Source: Antrodiella citrinella
Lineage: Eukaryota > Basidiomycota > Agaricomycetes > Polyporales > Steccherinaceae
Direction of reading: 5' to 3'
Assembly (NCBI GenBank): GCA_004802725.1
Contig: SGPM01000022.1
Location: 1 to 64,000, forward strand
Length of the DNA stretch: 64,000 nucleotides
Shown piece after piece: positions 1-9,290 of this stretch; positions within the stretch are counted from its first letter, which is position 1; every line of letters begins with the position of its first letter. Both the position numbers and the translations under genes were made by a program. The notes beneath the pieces were generated by a model. The model saw only the letters and a list, made by a program, of their open reading frames with translations. It did no database searches and was not told where the DNA came from.

Positions 1-3000
1 CCCCATCGGACCCTCATCGGACACTCTCGGACCTATTTCGGGCCTCTCCCTTACACTCCTTTCTACGTTCGAGTACCTCGGCCTACCTCTACGACTCCTC
101 CCCAAACGCCCTTACGTGGTACCCCTCTGCCAGGAGTTCTCCCATTTGTTGGGTGTGTTCTCCCGCGCTTAGGAGCCCGTCCGGTGCATCAACGATGCGT
201 CTCTTCCCAGAGCATGCGAGCTTTGTAAGGATCCTCTGCCGGCTTGAGGGGCTCCGACGAATGTGCTGACATGTCTGTCGGGCCGGCAGGGCTTCCATCA
301 TCCCCAACTGGAACTCCCGGTCGCTGCAAATTCCTTTGAGTAGGCAGGTACGTTTCTTCCTGCGCGCCCTTGGCCCGAAGTCGAGCTGATCTTCTTGCAG
401 CGCTGGCTTCACGACTGACCTCAGAGGGAGTAGTCTGCAGTGCCTCCAATAAACGCTGCACGTGCAAGGAGTACTTTGCCGCGGGAGCTAGAGTCGCCGA
501 AAGCTCTCTCTCCTCCATCGTTTCCGAGTCCGTGACCAGAGACGAGTATTCGTCCACGACCGGAGAAGTATGCTCCGGAGGAGCTCTAGGCAGACGCGAC
601 AACGGGTCCACATTACTATGGAGACGACCGGGCCTATGCACGATGGCTAGCTTAGGAGTGTAGGTGGAAAAAACTGTACCCCAAGCGGAGAGTCGTTTGT
701 TCGCATTCTCATAGGTTTTCGCCCATTGTAACGCCGCATGATCGGTAATGAGGATCACCGATTCGCCTTCCAAGAATGGCTGAAATCGGACCAGACCTTC
801 TTTCGCTGCTAGAGCTTCCCTCTCCGTAGCTGAATACCGAGTCTCGGCATCCTTGAAAGTCCGCGACCAATATGCCACCACTCGTTCCACGTGAATCACT
901 GTTTCGTCGAATTGAGAAGCCCAGCCTCCGGGGTCAGGTACATCCAAGATCTTGTCCGTCATCGAGGGAATCAGGCGCGGCACGGGCTTCCCATCTCGGT
1001 GGAGCTTGGCCAGACGGTCGTACAGCCTAGTGTTCTTCATGTCTCCAACTCGTATGGGCTGGACTTGTTGCAAGGCACATCCCAGAGCTTCATCCGACGC
1101 GTCCGTGTATAGACGATATGGGCGTCCCTCTAAAGGATGACCGAGGATAGGAGCACTTTGGAGAGCTAGCTTCGCACTCTGGAAAGCGTGTTCCTGCTCG
1201 GCCCCCCAGTGCCACTTTGCCCCCTTCCGTAGCAGTTGGAATAAGGGCGCGGCGATCGTGGAATAGAAGGGTATGAACACGGAAAAGTAAACCACCATGC
1301 CCAAAAATGTCTGCAACTTCGAGAGATTCTTGGGTCGCTCGATTTCCAGTATCGCTTTGACCTTCTCGCGATGTGTCGACAAGCCTAGGCGCGACACCTT
1401 ATGTCCCAAGAGAAGGATAGAGCCATAGAACAGGTGACACTTGGGAGGCAATAGAGTGAGTCCAGCCTCTTCGATGGCTCCCAGAACCTGATCCAAGTGC
1501 TTGATGTGTTCTTCGTACGAACGAGAGTAGACGACAATATCGTCAATGTATACTAGGCAGAACAGCCATAGATACGGAGATAGGATACTCTGCATGACGC
1601 GTTGGAAAATCGACGGTCCGTTTCTCAATCCGAAGGGCATGCGTTTGAACTGAAATAGACCTCGGTGCGTACGAAAAGCTGTTTTTTCTACGTCTTCTGA
1701 AGCCATCTCTAGCTGAGTGAAACCAGACAAGGCATCTAGAGAAGACAAGACCTGGGATCCTGATAGAGTGTTCAGAATCTCGCCCTGACGGGGAATCGGA
1801 AACTCGTCAGGTATCGTGTTGGCGTTCAGCTTCCGGTAATCTACGCAGAATCGCGGCTTCCCATTTCGATAGATGATGACCACGGGAGCGCTCCACGGAC
1901 TCTTAGATGGTTCAATTACTTCTTGTTCAAACCACTTCTGGAGCTGCTCGTCGATGACCTGCCGTTTCGCGGGAGACGAAGCGTACATAGGCACTGAGAT
2001 GGGTTGAACTCCTTCTTTGGTGCGTATATGACACTTGGTTTCCAAATGCCCCAATCTTCCGTCGAAGCCGAACACCTTGATTCGTTTCCTCAGCATTTCC
2101 CAAGCCTGAGGTTTCAGATGCTCTGGTAAGTCCCCGACATCCAAGATTTTCTCCAGATCTTTCGAGGAATAAACTTGATTATCAGGAGCCTCAGCAGTCT
2201 TAGGGCCCCACGACTCGGAGTCCTTGGTAGGTACGTCGCTGGTCGTTACTGCGGAGCCGCTGAGGGACACGTCCGGTCTTTGGGAGGACCCGCCGGAGAG
2301 CTTGATATCTGCCGCCGCGGTCTCGGGCTCCCTATCGCCTCGAACGGGATGGGCGACTCCCTCAGGATCTACTTGGAACGCTCGGCGACGGCGGCTCTCT
2401 TTACTTGGACTCTTCTCCTTAGCTCCGTGACCCTGCTCCTTCTGAGTCCCAGCTTCCCGGCTCCGAAACGCTTCGACTATAGCGGCGTAACGCGCCGCCA
2501 CGTTCCGCATCTCACGCAAGTGATCCTCCGAGCGAGGCCTTTCCACCTGGTCTTCGGGATCCACGAGCATTCCAAGGATATCACCCTGTCGTATCATACG
2601 CGGATGGTTGGAGGTATTGGCCACGGGAACGAATGGAGTCTTGGCAGATATAAGCACATTCGGGACGGCGAAGAACTCGTCGGTCCCATTGTTTAGCAGG
2701 GCTTTCTCCACGAGCCACTCCTTCTCTGGATCGTCGAAGTAGCTAGACACCTTCACCGCTCGACTGGAGTTGGCGGGTATGCGGAGATCCTGAGCCGCTC
2801 TCACTGTCACCAAGTCCTGCTTGATGGCTGCCTTCTTCCGCGCTCGCTCTGCTTTGTTCCTGCGATGCGTCTTGGCTTTGACAAATGCGGCGACCTGGGA
2901 AACACTCTTCCTCAACCAGGCGCCATAAGGAGGTCTCTCGACGGCTCGTGCAGTCACCGCGCGCTGGTCGGGTCCAAAGGTCGCCGTTGTTCCCAGAGAG

Positions 3001-6000
3001 ACATCACGGGAGATTCCCACTTGGTAAGACTGTTGGAAGTCTTCTCCTAATAGGATAGGAACAGTCATGCCAGGGACCACGTACGCCTCCGCATTCATGG
3101 CTATCACGGTCCCATCGGACGTAGGGATCCAGACAGGTATGTGCACGTAACCCTTCAGACGGGTGTCTTTATTCGTGAGCTGATACAGTTCCATACGCAT
3201 TCCTTGTCGCAATGGAGGGGGATTCAAGAGGCTCTGATAATACGCTTCGGATAGAAGAGAGACATCAGCACACGAATCCAATCGCAAATCAACAACGTTG
3301 TCCTGCAAGGAGCCTACGTGACCCTTTACTGACAGCACACTCACGCCCCGTGACGATTGTCCCGCGACTGCGCGCCGGCAGGGCTGTATCCATTCCACAG
3401 AGTCAGCAGCGGGAGGACCTGCGATCCCTGGCTCGGAGATAGAGAGAAAGGCTTCTTGCGCGGTCTTCTCTGTAGAATAGGCCTGAGTTTCGTCTGTGAA
3501 TTCTTGGACCGCGTCTACGAGGAACTCGTCTATCGATGCGGCGAAGTTCTCTTGGGTCCTGGTAGGTTCCGTGTTCACTTTGTCCACCAGGTAGGCTTCG
3601 GAAGCTGAGAGTCGAGGGTACTGAGGCAGGGTGTCCTCGTCTTCGGCATCCTCGACTGTGGCTCTGGGGTACGCCGCTCGATTGGAAAAGAATTCGGATG
3701 GCTTCTGGGAGGGTACCTCCTCATTCAACTCAGCTATGGTTTCTAGCCAAAACGATTGAGCCAAATGTCTCGATACGAGAGCGTGATGGCCCCATCGGTG
3801 GGAGTTCGAGCTATTCAACGGAAGAATCTTCCCGAATGGGTCGTAAGGGGAAAGCGCAGCAAGTGCGTTCAGATTGTCATAGGCTTGGTAATATACAGAG
3901 TCGTGCCCGGTGTCATCCAACTCTGACACATTCGCAGTCTTCTGATACTTAGCTTTCCACAAATTCCAGTACGGGCAGTCGTTGTCCCAGTGATTGCTGC
4001 TGCCGCAACACTTGCACGGAGAGGGAGGCAACTTGGTTGGACTCTTCACGTCGTCTCTCTTGTTGAATGGGTATCCGCCCTTTGGAGGGGGGCGCTGCCG
4101 TGACTTGCCTACCGCGTATGCTTCCATGATAATCGGGTCGGTCTGAACATCGCCATCCTCCACTAGATACACGTGCGAATCTCCGAAAGGTGGCAAGACG
4201 GAGAGAGCCGATTCGGCTTCTTCTCCTGAGAACGCGGGGAGCTCGTGCGGCGCGGCTGCGAAGTGAGCCTGTCTGGTGAAAGGATAACGTCGCGTAGTTG
4301 AGGAACTCGGCCCCCCAGATGACTGGTTCAATCCGTATCCAAGTCGACACAGCTCCTTCTGAACTTCGCTAGCCACATTGTCGGACGAGCTGCGAACAGA
4401 TTCCGACAGCTGTATCTCGTTTTCTTGAACGCGCGAGTGCACAGTCATAACCGAGTCCACGGTGTCAAGGTTCACGATGGTCTTCCAGCTGGGAGGGGCC
4501 GCCGACATCAGATCGAGAGCTTCCGCTCGCGATCCCTCCTGGGTGTAGTTGAGCAGGCGGCTGTACAATGTGCGTCGTTGAATGAATTGAGTCGGTGTTT
4601 CGCGTTTGAACCCCTCTTGACGGAACTGTTGAAGCTGATACAGTGCGACTTGCTCTTGTGCCCATAATGGCCCCAGGTAATATGTGCGAACCGCGTGCAG
4701 AAACGCCGCGTAGTGCGACGTCATGTACTCCTTCCAGGGCTCGGTGACAATGTTCAAATACCAGGAGTCGATTTCAGAGCCGGGTTTGAAAGTGAATGGG
4801 AGGATTAATCCAAGTTGCTGTGGTACATATCCTCGCACCGAAGCCAGTTGATGTACTCGCGCGAACCATTGAAGCGCGGCCGATCCGTGTGAGCCGTCCC
4901 ATTGAGGTATATTCTTCAAATCGAACTCGTATCGGATTTTAGGTACCAGTTGCGTAGGCAGCCCGAAGTACGGATCGGTGTGTCGGCCCCCCAGATCACC
5001 ATTGTTTCCGCCACCACCACCTCCCGGATTTCCCCCTCCTCCGCCACCGGGATTTCCTCCTGGAGGACCCGTCCGGTTTGGAAGAGCAGGAGGAGGTATG
5101 GGAGGAGGCGCCTCCTCACCATTGCCACGCGGCCGAGCGGGAGGGAGAGGGGGTAAGCCATTTCCTCTTGGATATCCCGAAGGGTCGTCTCCGTCGTCTC
5201 CGTCAGGGGGATCGCCGCGACCGCCTCCTGCTAGACGAGGCGCGCTAACGTCGTTCCTTCGGGCATCCGGATTAGGAGGGTCAGACTGCGGGTCAAGAGC
5301 CCTTCCCGAAGACCCTACTTGAGCTCCCATGGCTTGCGTTTCGACAATAGTGGAATAGGAATGCTGTGGAGGAAGTGCGCTCATAGCCGTGACAGCTGTG
5401 GGCGCGTTCGGAGGTCTTCCTCTCTGCGCCATGCCCAGTAGCGGATTCATTGAGATGGCCGGCGGCGGGTCAAAGGAAGGAGATGTAGGAGGTCGTAACT
5501 TCAGCTTTTCGAGAGCTATGGATATGCTTTGTGAAACCGGTACCGCCGACTGAGGGCGAGACAGAGAGTCCGCGCCGCCCCGGTTTTCAGAGCCCGCGAA
5601 CGTGACATTTGCTTCCCTTCGACGAGACGGACGGTTGGGAGCCTCCGGCAATTGGAAACCGGGATTATTGAGGCTAGTCTTGTTGATATAAGAAAGATCC
5701 TCTCGCTCTCCGTCTTCGTAGAACGAATGCGCTGGGACTTCACGCTCTTCTTCGGGAGAGGCATACTGTCCCTCGAGCTGAGGGTCTATTGCTTCCGGTA
5801 CCAGCTCATGGAGAGGGGTGTGGCGGTAATAATCACTGGTACGCGATCCCCACGAAGCATCCAATCCGCGGTACGAGGGTACGTTCTCCAAATTCGCTCG
5901 CAACTGTGCTTCAACGTCTGCATTGTTGTCCTCTCGGAGCCGCGTCAACCGTTGGCCCGATTCAGAAGGGGTCGTCCAAGGCGACACTTTCGGAACTGAG

Positions 6001-7040
6001 GGACCTTGCTTGCATTCCAGGTAATACTTGTCCACCCACCGATCACCATACTCCATACGACGGCAGAGGAGCTTCCAGGCTAGCTGAAGACGGGGTACCG
6101 AACTAGTCCCGTTCAAGATCCTCTCGTGGTCCAGATGGTCGTGGTTGAGAACTCGAAACTGTCGAGCGGGAGCCTCACAGCGCGACGGTAGGAGCCTGAT
6201 TAAGCCGTCCAGAGTCGACTGAAGAGCTTTGACTTTCGCCTTGGTATCCAGAGCGAGTCGTGACTTAATTAGGAACCTTTCGTCCTCCGACCTCCCTGGC
6301 GAGCGACCCCGATCTACAATATCGCTTGCGGTCAGCTTCCGCGTGGCATGCCAAAGGACGCTGTCGCGAAGAGGGTCGGAATTCATGTCTTTAGCGAAGG
6401 CATAGCTCTGATACAGACGACCCTCCGGAGTGTTGTCGTGTAGGGCCCTCGCCTCAATCGCTTCACGTGAAAGGGAGGGAGCCTTATTGTTGTTGTCCGG
6501 GCCCTCTTCTGTAGGCCGGATAGCGTTCATTACTTCACGTTCTTCATCTTCTCTACCCTCTGATGCCCCACGTTGACCTCCTGCGTCAAACGTCCTGTCC
6601 GCATCCTCCTCGTCGCCGAACGTCATCGCTGAGGACGGGGCGCGGCTCAGTACGTCGGCAGGGCTGAAGGATAAGGTGGTAGCAGGAGTCGGGTTAGTAG
6701 ACATCGAGGAGCCCGTATGTAAGTGTAACGCGTTGTCGGCCGCCGAAGGTAATTTCGAAGAGGAGGGGGCAGACTTCTTGCGAGTTCCCGCCGCGAGCTG
6801 ACCAGGAGAGAGAAGAGGTGCGCCCGTAACTTTCCTCTCACCTCGCGTAAGGGGTTTTCTTTGGTCTCCAGGTAGAGACAAGGATCTCGACGCCGAACCT
6901 CCGCGCCCACGCGCCGGAGATGGAGTCGAAGCGTGACCGAAAGATATGTTGAAAAGAAGAGGATGAAGTTCCGGACAGGTATCTGGCTGAACTGATCAAC
7001 GAATCCCCTGAATGTCCACCTTGTGACACTCGACGGAGTA
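1..7040 (-). mobile_element. Ty3/Gypsy-type retrotransposon, cut by the left window edge
   Basis: This minus-strand element contains one very long ORF with capsid-like, zinc-knuckle, protease, reverse transcriptase and RNase H regions. The 3' part of the element, where an integrase and the 3' LTR would be expected, would lie to the left of position 1. The right boundary is not resolved: I could not pair LTRs because only one end is in the window. The first 188 bases are downstream of the ORF stop, and I see no recognisable integrase in them. Confidence 0.8.
189..6881 (-). CDS. Gag-Pol-like polyprotein of a Ty3/Gypsy-type retroelement (2230 aa)
   Basis: The ORF is continuous from ATG to a TGA at 189-191. 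The N-terminal third is low-complexity with Pro/Gly-rich runs. A Gag-like capsid region follows near residues 660-860. A CX2CX4HX4C zinc knuckle lies near residue 955 (first Cys to last Cys: CKCCGSSNHWDNDC). A retropepsin-like motif is near residue 1197, written LDSCADVSLL. The usual Gly after Asp-Ser is Cys here (TGT at 3270-3272). Reverse transcriptase spans about 1620-1850 with the YIDD catalytic box at residue 1778 (plus-strand 1539-1550). RNase H spans about 1915-2080, with LYTDASDE, an E within RYSATEREAL and TDHAAL. The order PR-RT-RNase H is that of Ty3/Gypsy elements. No integrase or chromodomain is encoded before the stop. An upstream Met is used here; the Met 59 residues further in (MSTNPTPATT) is an equally good start. 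Whether it is still active cannot be judged from one end. Confidence 0.85.
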   Translation of the reverse strand: MSLPGDQRKPLTRGERKVTGAPLLSPGQLAAGTRKKSAPSSSKLPSAADNALHLHTGSSMSTNPTPATTLSFSPADVLSRAPSSAMTFGDEEDADRTFDAGGQRGASEGREDEEREVMNAIRPTEEGPDNNNKAPSLSREAIEARALHDNTPEGRLYQSYAFAKDMNSDPLRDSVLWHATRKLTASDIVDRGRSPGRSEDERFLIKSRLALDTKAKVKALQSTLDGLIRLLPSRCEAPARQFRVLNHDHLDHERILNGTSSVPRLQLAWKLLCRRMEYGDRWVDKYYLECKQGPSVPKVSPWTTPSESGQRLTRLREDNNADVEAQLRANLENVPSYRGLDASWGSRTSDYYRHTPLHELVPEAIDPQLEGQYASPEEEREVPAHSFYEDGEREDLSYINKTSLNNPGFQLPEAPNRPSRRREANVTFAGSENRGGADSLSRPQSAVPVSQSISIALEKLKLRPPTSPSFDPPPAISMNPLLGMAQRGRPPNAPTAVTAMSALPPQHSYSTIVETQAMGAQVGSSGRALDPQSDPPNPDARRNDVSAPRLAGGGRGDPPDGDDGDDPSGYPRGNGLPPLPPARPRGNGEEAPPPIPPPALPNRTGPPGGNPGGGGGGNPGGGGGGNNGDLGGRHTDPYFGLPTQLVPKIRYEFDLKNIPQWDGSHGSAALQWFARVHQLASVRGYVPQQLGLILPFTFKPGSEIDSWYLNIVTEPWKEYMTSHYAAFLHAVRTYYLGPLWAQEQVALYQLQQFRQEGFKRETPTQFIQRRTLYSRLLNYTQEGSRAEALDLMSAAPPSWKTIVNLDTVDSVMTVHSRVQENEIQLSESVRSSSDNVASEVQKELCRLGYGLNQSSGGPSSSTTRRYPFTRQAHFAAAPHELPAFSGEEAESALSVLPPFGDSHVYLVEDGDVQTDPIIMEAYAVGKSRQRPPPKGGYPFNKRDDVKSPTKLPPSPCKCCGSSNHWDNDCPYWNLWKAKYQKTANVSELDDTGHDSVYYQAYDNLNALAALSPYDPFGKILPLNSSNSHRWGHHALVSRHLAQSFWLETIAELNEEVPSQKPSEFFSNRAAYPRATVEDAEDEDTLPQYPRLSASEAYLVDKVNTEPTRTQENFAASIDEFLVDAVQEFTDETQAYSTEKTAQEAFLSISEPGIAGPPAADSVEWIQPCRRAVAGQSSRGVSVLSVKGHVGSLQDNVVDLRLDSCADVSLLSEAYYQSLLNPPPLRQGMRMELYQLTNKDTRLKGYVHIPVWIPTSDGTVIAMNAEAYVVPGMTVPILLGEDFQQSYQVGISRDVSLGTTATFGPDQRAVTARAVERPPYGAWLRKSVSQVAAFVKAKTHRRNKAERARKKAAIKQDLVTVRAAQDLRIPANSSRAVKVSSYFDDPEKEWLVEKALLNNGTDEFFAVPNVLISAKTPFVPVANTSNHPRMIRQGDILGMLVDPEDQVERPRSEDHLREMRNVAARYAAIVEAFRSREAGTQKEQGHGAKEKSPSKESRRRRAFQVDPEGVAHPVRGDREPETAAADIKLSGGSSQRPDVSLSGSAVTTSDVPTKDSESWGPKTAEAPDNQVYSSKDLEKILDVGDLPEHLKPQAWEMLRKRIKVFGFDGRLGHLETKCHIRTKEGVQPISVPMYASSPAKRQVIDEQLQKWFEQEVIEPSKSPWSAPVVIIYRNGKPRFCVDYRKLNANTIPDEFPIPRQGEILNTLSGSQVLSSLDALSGFTQLEMASEDVEKTAFRTHRGLFQFKRMPFGLRNGPSIFQRVMQSILSPYLWLFCLVYIDDIVVYSRSYEEHIKHLDQVLGAIEEAGLTLLPPKCHLFYGSILLLGHKVSRLGLSTHREKVKAILEIERPKNLSKLQTFLGMVVYFSVFIPFYSTIAAPLFQLLRKGAKWHWGAEQEHAFQSAKLALQSAPILGHPLEGRPYRLYTDASDEALGCALQQVQPIRVGDMKNTRLYDRLAKLHRDGKPVPRLIPSMTDKILDVPDPGGWASQFDETVIHVERVVAYWSRTFKDAETRYSATEREALAAKEGLVRFQPFLEGESVILITDHAALQWAKTYENANKRLSAWGTVFSTYTPKLAIVHRPGRLHSNVDPLSRLPRAPPEHTSPVVDEYSSLVTDSETMEERELSATLAPAAKYSLHVQRLLEALQTTPSEVSREASAARRSARLRAKGAQEETYLPTQRNLQRPGVPVGDDGSPAGPTDMSAHSSEPLKPAEDPYKARMLWEETHR

Positions 7041-7733
7041 AGCGTCACCGTATACTCTTAGGGTCGTGCCGCTGAGGACGTCCAGCGAGCGTAAGGGAGT
7101 CGGAACAAGGTGTTAAGGACTCGTTGTACAGAGACGAGTCGGGGTTCAGGAACGTACAGCGACGATTCGTCTACTCGCGCGTTCCCCGAGGCAGAAGAAT
7201 AGATGGTGAATAGCGGACACGTCCTGCGATAGCAGACGTGTACGCGAATGAATAAGATACTCTCACCTAGTTCACCGTGCCAGCGAGCTACGCTCGAACG
7301 GACAGTGACGTGGTAGGTAAAGAAGAGATGATATTAGCGCCTCCGCTATTGACGCTCTAATGCATATCGTACGCTACCGAACAATAGTAACTACTATGTC
7401 GATACCTCACGAGTATTGCTCTCTGACTTATCTATGACCTGTCACATGGCAACCCTCCTCCTGGCGCAGCTGTCTCGCATATTTCGCAGACTAACGTTGG
7501 CCCGGGCCGTAGTGTTACGACGAAGCGTAATAAGCAAGTCGAGGTTCTATCTGAGTAGTGATGTCACTTGTCTGAGTCTTGCTTAGGACGCTTTGTGTAT
7601 TGAACAAAGGAGGTCAAGCTGAGGATGGTCCGCAGCGAGACAGCTAGTTTATATACAAGTACNGATATGATGAGTCAAAGAAGAAAGTAAGCGAGAGAGA
7701 CTTAGTAATACACTGAGCTAGGATGAGTAAGCT
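7041..7733. other. Non-coding interval between two retroelement ORFs
   Basis: No gene is visible. On the minus strand this would be 5' leader or LTR of the left element and/or the lost pol region of the right element. It contains one ambiguous base (N at 7663). LTR ends could not be defined because no second copy is present in the window. Confidence 0.5.
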
Positions 7734-9290
7734 CTACAGCTTATGTTGAATAAGCAAGTCATATGACGGTGAGGTCACGGGATGGAATGAGTCATGAAGA
7801 TGACGAAGTGAGAAGAAGAGATAAAAGAAAAAGAAAAGAAAAATAACTAGAGTTACTACCGAAAACTGTAACAATATGTCTTCTTCGGCAGGGGTTTCAG
7901 TGACCACTTCCATCTGGCGCATAGTGCGGGATGGACCGCGTCCACTGCCAGGGCATTCGCGGGACATCTGTCCGGCCTTGCGGCAGCGGAAACACTTTCC
8001 CTCACGTCGGAGCTTGTCCCGCTCAGCGGGAGTCAACTTCTGGATGGTCACGTCGGTGTCGGCGGTGGCGACCTGACGGATATTGCGGCGGAAGTTGTTC
8101 TTGGGACGATTGGAATGGAAAGTGTTCTTGTAATGGTAGAGGGTGTCAAGGCGAGAGGCGACACCATAGTAATCATCTAGGGTCTTCATCTCGGCGGTGT
8201 TGCCTAGTACCCGACTCTGGAGCCTATCATTGAGGCCGTCAAGGAATTTGTCGATGAGGAAGGCGGTGTCCTTGAAGTCGGTGAGTCCGACGATGGTACG
8301 GAACTTGGCGATGTACTCATCCACAGATCCGGACCCTTGCTTCAGATCTTTGAGCTTGGTCACGGCATCGGCGGAGGAGTTAATGGGAAGGAAGGAGGTG
8401 TTGACTTTCGTGATGAAGTCATTCCAAGTACCGTACGAGGCGGGGGTAGACTCTTGTCCTTCCTTGATGACACCTGCTGCCCATGAGGCAGCAATGCCTT
8501 CATTCATGAAGGAGAGGGCGAACCCGATCTTCTTCAAATCGGTGTCATAGATGTCGCCATTGAGAGAGAAGTAGTTCTTGCAAGCCTGGATAAAGGCTGC
8601 AGTGGTAGCACGGTCTCCCGTGAATGCTTTCGGCTGACCGATCTTCAGTTCAGTAGGCTTGGTAGTCATGGTCGAAAGCGGTTGGGGTTGGAGTAGAGGT
8701 GCTCGCGGTACGATGGGGGTGGTGGTTGCTGGTTGACTGTGGGAAGTAGGGGTAGTGGACGGAGTGTGTATACGTAGGTGGGAGCTCGGGGATGGGGAAG
8801 TATGACGACTGGGTAGGTGTGATCCTCGTCGAGGACTAGGTACCCGTACTGGACTTCTTCCTGCTGGTAGTGTGCTTGGTCCTGCTTGAGGTGATGCAAG
8901 CGGCGAAAGGAAAGCGCTAGTCGCTGTGGGATCAGGGAGAGGGTCTTCTTGGATGCTCGCAACAGGGCTTTCCAATTGCGCTGCTGCTTCGGCTTCTGAG
9001 TCGGTGTTGGTCTCGGAATCAGGGTTAGATTCGTCGTCAGAGTAGGAGGTGTCGGGGTCACGGAAGTAGCTATCAGGGATGCGTTGAACACGTTCTCTGA
9101 CCTGGGGAAGGTCTGGGTTGGTAACGTCTGCGATAAAGTACCAACCAGGTCTGCTCTGGTTAGTGCGCCACTCGTAGGCGACTCGTGTATCTGCAGAGGT
9201 GTAGACGGCGTAGAATCCGGTGAGGGGACCGGTCTGGAGACGGTGTGAGGTTCGAGGTCTATGGTCTGGGGAGTGCTCTGTGGGAGCCAC
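7734..9290 (-). CDS. Isolated Gag protein of a second Ty3/Gypsy-type element
   Basis: The ORF encodes 518 residues. Residues about 1-210 are acidic and then Pro/Ser-rich. A retrotransposon Gag capsid-like domain runs from about 215 to 390, including the stretches KPTELKIGQPKAFTGDR and VDEYIAKFRTIVGLTDF. A zinc knuckle follows near residue 435: CFRCRKAGQMSREC, in which the His ligand is replaced by Gln (CAG, plus-strand 7968-7970). After the usual linker (EEDILLQ) the frame runs into pyrimidine-rich sequence giving a hydrophobic tail of about 45 residues, which looks like read-through rather than a native C-terminus. No protease, RT or integrase follows. The neighbouring left element starts within 700 bp, so this copy appears truncated after gag. 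The Gag is unlike that of the left element, so they belong to different lineages. Confidence 0.75.
   Translation of the reverse strand: MAPTEHSPDHRPRTSHRLQTGPLTGFYAVYTSADTRVAYEWRTNQSRPGWYFIADVTNPDLPQVRERVQRIPDSYFRDPDTSYSDDESNPDSETNTDSEAEAAAQLESPVASIQEDPLPDPTATSAFLSPLASPQAGPSTLPAGRSPVRVPSPRRGSHLPSRHTSPSPSSHLRIHTPSTTPTSHSQPATTTPIVPRAPLLQPQPLSTMTTKPTELKIGQPKAFTGDRATTAAFIQACKNYFSLNGDIYDTDLKKIGFALSFMNEGIAASWAAGVIKEGQESTPASYGTWNDFITKVNTSFLPINSSADAVTKLKDLKQGSGSVDEYIAKFRTIVGLTDFKDTAFLIDKFLDGLNDRLQSRVLGNTAEMKTLDDYYGVASRLDTLYHYKNTFHSNRPKNNFRRNIRQVATADTDVTIQKLTPAERDKLRREGKCFRCRKAGQMSRECPGSGRGPSRTMRQMEVVTETPAEEDILLQFSVVTLVIFLFFFFYLFFSLRHLHDSFHPVTSPSYDLLIQHKL

Noticed and set aside
5000..5322. Plus-strand proline-rich ORF
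   Set aside because: It is the mirror of the Gly/Pro-rich linker in the retroelement polyprotein.
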